Part shown: positions 58,734 through 64,000 of the stretch, piece by piece
How positions within the stretch are numbered: position 1 is the stretch's first letter
Layout: every line of letters begins with the position of its first letter
NCBI GenBank assembly: GCA_036271555.1
Contig: DATBAK010000019.1
Span: forward strand, 1-64,000
Direction of reading: 5' to 3'
Length of the DNA: 64,000 bases
Origin: Acidimicrobiia bacterium
GTDB taxonomy: Bacteria; Actinomycetota; Acidimicrobiia; IMCC26256; PALSA-610
Made by a program: the position numbers and the translations under genes
Notes under the pieces: model-generated
What the model was told of the DNA's origin: nothing
The model's database searches: none
The model's input: the letters and a program-made list of their open reading frames with translations, nothing else

Positions 58734-60089
58734 TCAGCGCTCGATCAGCGAGTGCAGCGCGCGGCCCAACCGTTCGTCGTCCTCCGGATCGACGGTGCGC
58801 AGGTCGCAGACGACCGCACCGTCGCGTCCGATCGCCACGATGCGCTCGACGCGCAGGCACGCGAGCGCGGCGTCGACGTCGAGCACCTCGAGCGCAACGC
58901 CGGCCGACGGGATCGTGCGGCCGGGTACCGAGCCCCCGCCCGCCGCGGCCTCCGTGTCGACCACCGTCGCTTCCGGCATCCTGTTCGCGATCGCGCGTGC
59001 GCGGTCACGCAATGCTGCGACCGGTGTCGCGGCCATGCGCCACAGCGGCACTTCCGCGCCGTCGTCGCGGAGGTACGCGAGCGCGACCGCTTCGAGCGCC
59101 GCGAGCGTCACCTTGTCGGGCCGCAGCGCGCGTGCCAGCGGGTGCTGCGCAAGCTGCGCGACGACCGCCGCCCGGCCGACGATCACACCCGCCTGCGGAC
59201 CGCCGAGCAGCTTGTCGCCCGAGAACGTGACGAGTTGCGCGCCCGCGGCGAGGCACTGGCGCACGCCGGGCTCGTCGCCCAGCCACTTCGGTGGCGACGC
59301 GAGCCAGGGCGTGCGCGTGTCGAGCAAACCCGAACCCGCGTCGACGACGACCGCAGGACCGAGCGTCGCGAGCTCGGCGACCGGCGTCGCCTCGGTGAAG
59401 CCGACCATGCGGTAGTTCGACGCGTGCACCTTCAACACGAGCGCGGTGTCGTCGGTGATCGCGCGTTCGTAGTCGGCGCGGCGCGTGCGGTTCGTCGTGC
59501 CGACCTCGACGAGGCGCGCGCCGGTCTCCGCGAGGATCTCGGGCACGCGGAAGCCGCCGCCGATCTCGACGAGCTCGCCGCGCGACACGATCACGTCACG
59601 ACCGCGCGCGAGCGCCGCGAGCACGAGCAGCACCGCGGCCGCGTTGTTGTTGACGACGAGCCCGGCTTCCGCTCCGCACGCGAGCGCGAGCAACGCGGCC
59701 GCGTGGTCCTGGCGCGAGCCGCGCCGGCCGGTATCGAGCCCGTACTCGAGGTTCGTGTAGCCCGCGGCCGCGCGCATGGCCTCGATCGCGTCGGCGCCGA
59801 GTGGGGCGCGCCCGAGGTTCGTGTGCAGCAACACGCCGGTCGCGTTCACGACCGGCCCGAGGAGGCCGGCGCGCCGGGACGCGAGGCGATCGGCGGCGGC
59901 GCGCACGACGGCGTCGAACACGGCCGTCGCGTCGTCGGCGCCGTTGCGCCCGAGCCCTTCGCCGGCGTGCTTCACCGCCTGGCGGGCGCACTCGACGACG
60001 ACCGGATGCGGCAGGCCGGCGGTCGAACCGCCGGCGGCGAGCGCCGCGAGCACCTGCTCGACGCTCGGCAACGACCGCCGCGGGTCCAT
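58734..60089 (-). CDS. selA: L-seryl-tRNA(Sec) selenium transferase
   Basis: A 451-residue PLP enzyme that converts Ser-tRNA(Sec) to Sec-tRNA(Sec) using selenophosphate. The N-terminal tRNA-binding part has DPRRSLPSVEQVLAALAAGG, the central part is VVNATGVLLHTNLGRAPLG, and the PLP-lysine motif is FSGDKLLGGPQAG. The ATG at 60089 starts at the conserved N-terminus; the open frame runs further without similarity. It is followed by selB with a 4-bp gap and is divergent from the NUDIX gene. Confidence 0.96.
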   Translation of the reverse strand: MDPRRSLPSVEQVLAALAAGGSTAGLPHPVVVECARQAVKHAGEGLGRNGADDATAVFDAVVRAAADRLASRRAGLLGPVVNATGVLLHTNLGRAPLGADAIEAMRAAAGYTNLEYGLDTGRRGSRQDHAAALLALACGAEAGLVVNNNAAAVLLVLAALARGRDVIVSRGELVEIGGGFRVPEILAETGARLVEVGTTNRTRRADYERAITDDTALVLKVHASNYRMVGFTEATPVAELATLGPAVVVDAGSGLLDTRTPWLASPPKWLGDEPGVRQCLAAGAQLVTFSGDKLLGGPQAGVIVGRAAVVAQLAQHPLARALRPDKVTLAALEAVALAYLRDDGAEVPLWRMAATPVAALRDRARAIANRMPEATVVDTEAAAGGGSVPGRTIPSAGVALEVLDVDAALACLRVERIVAIGRDGAVVCDLRTVDPEDDERLGRALHSLIER

Positions 60090-60131
60090 CGGCGGAGCGT
60101 AGGGGCGGGAAGGATCACCGGCCCACCCACG

Positions 60132-60146
60132 TAGACTTGCTCCGTG
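60132..60146 (+). promoter_or_regulatory. -10 box and leaderless start of the NUDIX gene
   Basis: TAGACT (60132-60137), 6 nt, then GTG 60144. This is the clearest leaderless arrangement in the window. Confidence 0.65.
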
Positions 60147-61004
60147 ACTCCCGTGCGCGAGGCGGCGACGCTCATCTTGGTCGCCGACCGCCCTGACCTG
60201 CATGTCTTCATGCTCCGGCGCAACCCGCGGTCGGTGTTCGGCCCTGGCGCATCGGTCTTCCCGGGCGGCGCGATCGATCCCGCCGACCGCGACGCGGCCT
60301 TGACACAGCGGGTCGTCGGGCTCGACGACCGCGCCGCGAGCGCCCGGCTCGGTGTCCCCGCCGCCGGCCTTCGGATCTGGGTCGCGGCGCTGCGGGAGAC
60401 GCTCGAGGAAGCCGGGATCGTCCTCGCCCCGAGTCCGCCCGATGCCGTCGCGCTCGAAGGCGCCCGGATCGCGCTCAACACGGGCGAGCGCGGATTCGCC
60501 GACCTGCTGCGCGCGCACGAACTGACCCTCGACGCCGGCGACGTCCACCTCTTCTCCCACTGGCTCACGCCCGAGGGCGCGCCCCGTCGCTACGACACGT
60601 GGTTCCTCGTCGCGCCCGCGCCCGCGGGACAAGAGGGCAGTCACGACGACGGCGAGCTCGTGCACTCCCAGTGGGTCCGGCCCGCCGACGCGATCGCGGG
60701 TCACGAGCGCGGCGATCTCGAGCTCATCTTCCCGACCTACCGCACGCTGCGCGTGCTCGAGACGTTCGGCACGGCGACCGCGTTGCTCGACGCAGTGCGA
60801 GCGGCGAACGCCGACGCGACGCAGCCTCCCCTCGTCGTCGCCGACGCGTCGGGTCAACGGGTCGCGCTGAACGACGAGGAACGCGCCACCGCCACGCGCG
60901 GCTGGCGCGCGCTGACCTCGCAGCCTCATGTCGATCTCGCGGCGATGGACGCCGACTACCGACCCGGGCCCGCGAGCCTCGCCGGTCGACGAGGTGTCGC
61001 CTGA
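60144..61004 (+). CDS. NUDIX hydrolase with interrupted NUDIX box (NUDT19/RP2p-like)
   Basis: A 286-residue hydrolase. FPGGAIDPADRDAALTQR begins the NUDIX box, which is broken by a ~45-residue insertion before LRETLEEAGI supplies the catalytic Glu residues. This interrupted form is characteristic of the NUDT19/RP2p subfamily, which cleaves CoA derivatives. Here the exact substrate is unknown. It overlaps the MBL-fold gene by 1 nt, so they form an operon. Confidence 0.88.
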   Translation: MTPVREAATLILVADRPDLHVFMLRRNPRSVFGPGASVFPGGAIDPADRDAALTQRVVGLDDRAASARLGVPAAGLRIWVAALRETLEEAGIVLAPSPPDAVALEGARIALNTGERGFADLLRAHELTLDAGDVHLFSHWLTPEGAPRRYDTWFLVAPAPAGQEGSHDDGELVHSQWVRPADAIAGHERGDLELIFPTYRTLRVLETFGTATALLDAVRAANADATQPPLVVADASGQRVALNDEERATATRGWRALTSQPHVDLAAMDADYRPGPASLAGRRGVA

Positions 61005-61843
61005 TGGCCGACATGACACCCGGAGTCGCGAGCGCGCTCTCGCCGTTGGTGCGGCGCGTCGTCGCACCCAATCCCGGTCTGATGACCGGCCCCGGAACGA
61101 ACACGTATCTCGTCGGCATCGACGAGGTTGCCGTGATCGACCCGGGACCCGACGAGAAGACGCACGTCGATGCCATCATCGGCGCGTCGATGGCCGAGCG
61201 CGTGCGCTGGGTGCTGCTCACGCACACGCACCCCGACCACTGGCCCGCGGCCGTCACCATCGCGAAGAAGACGGGCGCGCAGATCGCGGGGTTCGGCAAG
61301 TTCCCGAAGGCCGACGGGGTGACCCTGAAGCTCGACCGCGTGCTGAACGACGGCGATGTCGTCGAGGGCACGGAGTTCGGTCTCGAGGTGCTGCACACGC
61401 CGGGGCACGCGCCGAACCACCTGTGCTTCCTCCTCGAAGAGGAGCGCGTGCTCTTCACCGGCGACCACGTGCTCGACGGCACCACGACCGTCGTGAGCCC
61501 GCAGCGCGGCGGCGACATGGCGCAGTACCTCGCGTCGCTCGACCGGTTGCGCAAGCTGCGCCGCATCGCGCGCATCTGTCCCGCGCACGGTGACGTGATC
61601 GAGGAACCGCAGGCGCGTCTCGACGAGTACATGAAGCACCGCCGCCTGCGCGAGCGCCAGATCCTGAAGCTGCTCGGTGAGGGACCGACGAAGGTCACCG
61701 ACATCGTCGGCCGCCTCTACACCGATACGCCCGAGGGCCTGCTCGACATGGCCGGCCGCCAGGTCCACGCCCATCTCATCAAGCTGAAGAACGAGGGCAA
61801 GGTGGAGGGCACCGGCGTGCGCTCCGCGTGGAAGCTCGCGTAG
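61004..61843 (+). CDS. MBL-fold metallo-hydrolase (LACTB2-like)
   Basis: A 279-residue metallo-hydrolase. The N-terminal NPGLMTGPGTNTYLVG leads to the metal motif THTHPDHW (HxHxDH), HTPGHAPNHLCF and TGDHVLDG. The C-terminal 85 residues are a winged-helix-like domain (LRERQILKLLGEGPTKVTDIV, then GRQVHAHLIKLKNEGKV) common in LACTB2/RNase-like members. It may act on RNA or another phosphodiester. The ATG overlaps the NUDIX stop. Confidence 0.92.
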   Translation: MADMTPGVASALSPLVRRVVAPNPGLMTGPGTNTYLVGIDEVAVIDPGPDEKTHVDAIIGASMAERVRWVLLTHTHPDHWPAAVTIAKKTGAQIAGFGKFPKADGVTLKLDRVLNDGDVVEGTEFGLEVLHTPGHAPNHLCFLLEEERVLFTGDHVLDGTTTVVSPQRGGDMAQYLASLDRLRKLRRIARICPAHGDVIEEPQARLDEYMKHRRLRERQILKLLGEGPTKVTDIVGRLYTDTPEGLLDMAGRQVHAHLIKLKNEGKVEGTGVRSAWKLA

Positions 61844-61882
61844 AAAGAGCGGCCGAAGGCGAGCGCGGAGCCAGCGTCGCGG

Positions 61883-61939
61883 CTCGCCGGCGAGCGTGCG
61901 AGTCGGCGACCCGGAGGGGAGCCGGCGAAGGAGCGAGCG
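61883..61939 (+). repeat. Third copy of the dispersed 57-bp intergenic element
   Basis: Here the sequence runs CTCGCCGGCGAGCGTGCGAG ... GGAGGGGAGCCGGCGAAGG, then AGCGAGCG. Compared with the reverse complement of 17778-17834 it differs at about three positions over 57 bp. It ends just before ATG 61941 and supplies its Shine-Dalgarno sequence (GAAGGAG). Confidence 0.85.
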
Positions 61940-61940
61940 C

Positions 61941-62831
61941 ATGAGCGCAGTCGTCGTCGACGACCTGCACAAGTCCTACGGCGAGGTCGAGGCCGTGCGC
62001 GGCGTCAGCTTCGAGATCGCCGAGGGCGAGGTGTTCGCGCTGCTCGGCCCGAACGGCGCGGGCAAGACGACGATCGTCGAGATCCTCGAAGGATTCCGCG
62101 AGCGTTCGCGCGGCTCGGTGCGCGTGCTCGGCTCCGATCCCGCCGACGGCGGGCGCGAGTGGCGTGAGCGCGTCGGCATCGTGTTGCAGACGTGCGGCAT
62201 CGATCCGTTCTTCAGCGTGACCGAGACGCTCCGCTCGACCGCGCGCGTGTACCCGCACCCGCGTCCCGTCGACGAGGTGATCGAGCTCGTCGGACTCACC
62301 GAGCAGGCAGGCACGCGTGTGATGCGACTCTCGGGCGGTCAGCAGCGCCGCCTCGACCTCGCGCTCGCGCTCGTCGGCGATCCCGACATCGTCTTCCTCG
62401 ACGAGCCGACGACCGGCTTCGACCCGTCGGCGCGCCGCGCGTCGTGGGATCTCATCGAAGGCTTGTGCCGGCTCGGCAAGACCGTGCTGCTCACGACGCA
62501 CTACATGGAGGAGGCGCAGCGGCTCGCCGATCGCATCGTCGTGATCTCGCAGGGCGCGATCGTCGCCGACGGCACGCCCGAGACGATCGGCGGACGCGAC
62601 TCCGCCGCGACCGTCGTGCGGTTCGTTCTGCCCGCGGGCGCGGTGCTCGGCGACCTTCCGATCGCGGGCGCCATGCTCGACGACGACGGTCTCGTGTCGA
62701 TCCGCACCGACGGTCCGACGCGCGTGCTGCACGAGCTCACGGCGTGGGCGCTCGCGCGCGGCGGCGAGCTCGCGAGCCTCGAGGTGCAACGTCCCTCGCT
62801 CGAAGACGTCTACCTGGACCTCACCCGATGA
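61941..62831 (+). CDS. ABC-2 type exporter ATPase
   Basis: A 296-residue ATPase. Walker A is GPNGAGKTT (about residues 36-44), the Q-loop is VLQTCGIDP, signature LSGGQQRR, Walker B VFLDEPTTGFDP, and the H-loop TTHYMEEA. The C-terminal ~70 residues are typical of drug or polysaccharide exporters (DrrA-like). ATG 61941 has GAAGGAG 8 nt upstream inside the dispersed repeat. It overlaps the permease gene (ATGA). Confidence 0.95.
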   Translation: MSAVVVDDLHKSYGEVEAVRGVSFEIAEGEVFALLGPNGAGKTTIVEILEGFRERSRGSVRVLGSDPADGGREWRERVGIVLQTCGIDPFFSVTETLRSTARVYPHPRPVDEVIELVGLTEQAGTRVMRLSGGQQRRLDLALALVGDPDIVFLDEPTTGFDPSARRASWDLIEGLCRLGKTVLLTTHYMEEAQRLADRIVVISQGAIVADGTPETIGGRDSAATVVRFVLPAGAVLGDLPIAGAMLDDDGLVSIRTDGPTRVLHELTAWALARGGELASLEVQRPSLEDVYLDLTR

Positions 62832-63595
62832 GCGACGCCGCCCTGCTCGGCGACCAGTTCGTCGAGGAGCAGAAGCGCTTCTGGCGCAACCCGACGAGCG
62901 CGGTCTTCACCGCGCTGTTCCCGGTGATGTTCCTCGTGATCTTCGCGGCGTTGAACTCGAACAACCGGATCAAGGAGCTGCACGACATCCGCTTCGCGCA
63001 GTACTACGTGCCGTCGATCGTCGCGTTCACGATCTTCTCGGCGTGCTTCGTGAACCTCGCGATCGCGACGACGTTCCGGCGCGAGATGGGTCTGCTGAAG
63101 CGGGTTCGTTCGACGCCGCTGCCGCCCGCGATCTTCATCGGCGGTGTCATCCTCAGCGCGTTGTTCGTCGGCGCGTTCCTGTCGGTGCTCGTCACGCTCG
63201 TCGGCGTCGTGTTCTACGGCGTGCACTTCTACGCGGCGCGACTGCTCGCCCTCGTCGTGACGTTCGCGATCTCGTCGGCGTCGTGCTGCGCGCTCGGTCT
63301 CGGCATCACGACGTTCCTGCCGAACGCCGACGCCGCGCCCGCGGTCGTCAACTTCATCTACTTCCCGATCGTGTTCATCTCGGGAACCTTCTATCCGATC
63401 GACTCCGGCTCGGCGCTCGCGAAGATCGCGAACGTGTTCCCGGTGCGCCACGTGATCCTCGCGGTCTTCGCGGGCTTCGATCCGGTGCGTAGCGGCGCCG
63501 GATTCGAGTGGAACCACCTCGTCGTGATCGCGGTGTGGGGACTCGCGGGCCTCTTCGTCGCGGTGCGACGGTTCCGTTGGGAGCCGTCGAAGTAG
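62828..63595 (+). CDS. ABC-2 type exporter permease
   Basis: A 255-residue membrane protein with six hydrophobic segments. ALFPVMFLVIFAALNS, MGLLKRVRSTPLPP and FISGTFYPIDSG are ABC-2 membrane family landmarks (DrrB-like). With the ATPase it makes a complete heterodimer-type exporter. The substrate is unknown. It ends 8 bp before the convergent Mrp gene. Confidence 0.93.
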   Translation: MSDAALLGDQFVEEQKRFWRNPTSAVFTALFPVMFLVIFAALNSNNRIKELHDIRFAQYYVPSIVAFTIFSACFVNLAIATTFRREMGLLKRVRSTPLPPAIFIGGVILSALFVGAFLSVLVTLVGVVFYGVHFYAARLLALVVTFAISSASCCALGLGITTFLPNADAAPAVVNFIYFPIVFISGTFYPIDSGSALAKIANVFPVRHVILAVFAGFDPVRSGAGFEWNHLVVIAVWGLAGLFVAVRRFRWEPSK

Positions 63596-63603
63596 TCGCG
63601 CGG

Positions 63604-64000
63604 CTAGGAAGCGCGCGTCGCCGACGCGGCCTTCGAGGCGAGCTCGAGGATGCGCGCGGTGCAGCCCGCCATCTCCACCGGCGGGAGCAGCTCGTCGACG
63701 ATGCGGCGCGCGATGCGGCGGAACTCGGTCGCGGCGGGCCCGTCGGGCACCGCGAGCACCGCGGGTCGGCCCTCGTCGCCGCCGGTCGACACCGCGGGCT
63801 CGATCGGGATCTCGCCGATGAGCGGCGCGCCCGTGAGGGCGGCGAGACGCTTGCCTCCACCGCTGCCGAAGATCGCGAAGTGCTGGCCGTCCGGCGTCAC
63901 GAGCTCCGACATGTTCTCGACGACACCGAGCACCTTGAGATAGCTGCGGCGCGCCATGTCGGCGACACGCGCCGCAACCTTCTGCGCGTTCTTCGCCGGT
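63604..64000 (-). CDS. Mrp/ApbC-type P-loop ATPase, C-terminal part
   Basis: The visible 132 residues continue beyond the right edge. VLGVVENMSELVTPDGQHFA, then IFGSGGGKRLAA, PLIGEIPIEPAVSTGGDEGR and PAVLAVPDGPA are the conserved C-terminal half of Mrp-family Fe-S cluster carriers. The N-terminal Walker A is outside the window. The visible GSGGG matches the variable Mrp segment, in which other members carry a cysteine pair; none is seen in this fragment. Confidence 0.9.
   Translation of the reverse strand, partial: PAKNAQKVAARVADMARRSYLKVLGVVENMSELVTPDGQHFAIFGSGGGKRLAALTGAPLIGEIPIEPAVSTGGDEGRPAVLAVPDGPAATEFRRIARRIVDELLPPVEMAGCTARILELASKAASATRAS

Overview
The window is a very GC-rich, gene-dense stretch of an actinobacterial chromosome. 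A WhiB-type Fe-S regulator, a Flp pilin, a DUF3467 protein, a paired Get3/ArsA-like ATPase locus beside whiB, many GTG starts and TANNNT -10 boxes lying 6-8 nt before start codons all point to Actinomycetota. The FSFGDA-type repeats on an M15 carboxypeptidase suggest the class Acidimicrobiia or a relative. That placement is inference from gene content; no marker gene was searched.

Layout. 0-5 kb: acyl-CoA metabolism (3-hydroxyacyl-CoA dehydrogenase, start of an acyl-CoA mutase), an S51-like protein, a membrane cyclophilin, the lysC-asd pair and a Flp pilin. 5-8 kb: an ECF vitamin/metal importer with a membrane domain and two ATPases in one chain, plus EcfT. 8-14.6 kb: an envelope/sugar island (DegT aminotransferase, epimerase, polytopic membrane protein, polysaccharide deacetylase, GT2, M15 peptidase with propeller-like repeats). 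14.7-16.7 kb: a small winged-helix protein and a secreted sedolisin. 16.8-22.4 kb: a GntR/FadR regulator heading a complete BMP-type ABC importer operon, with a nested palindromic operator. 22.6-27.6 kb: ribF, then a polyprenyl-phosphate sugar pathway (GT2-GtrA fusion, GtrA, GT39). 27.6-36.9 kb: redox genes (multicopper oxidase with cupredoxin, ferredoxin with P450 under a divergent TetR, a YedY/SUOX-like molybdoenzyme with a flavin reductase) and a second TetR/SDR pair with two operators. 37-42 kb: a degraded PQQ-dehydrogenase tail, an LppY-type secreted protein, a holin-like/DUF3618 pair followed by a DUF4235 remnant, small ORFs and a GT9/VOC pair. 42-48 kb: GT2, a haem-oxygenase-like iron enzyme, an FMN-dependent alpha-hydroxy-acid dehydrogenase and a large secreted protein with an ABAB tandem repeat. 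48-52 kb: a CDF-like protein, a DEAD-box helicase, a YdeI-like gene of different composition and tRNA-Pro. 52-57 kb: CysQ, an atypical receiver protein, two Get3/ArsA-like ATPases, NfeD, WhiB and DUF3467. 57-64 kb: selB-selA, NUDIX, MBL-fold, an ABC-2 exporter and the end of an Mrp-type ATPase.

Themes. Many genes appear to be transcribed as leaderless mRNAs. Three regulators sit next to clear palindromes that are probably their own operators. A 57-bp intergenic element occurs upstream of two unrelated ABC transporter genes 44 kb apart and supplies their Shine-Dalgarno sequences. Selenocysteine synthesis and decoding factors are present, but no tRNA-Sec, selD or selenoprotein was found in the window. 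I see no CRISPR array, rRNA, prophage or intact insertion sequence.
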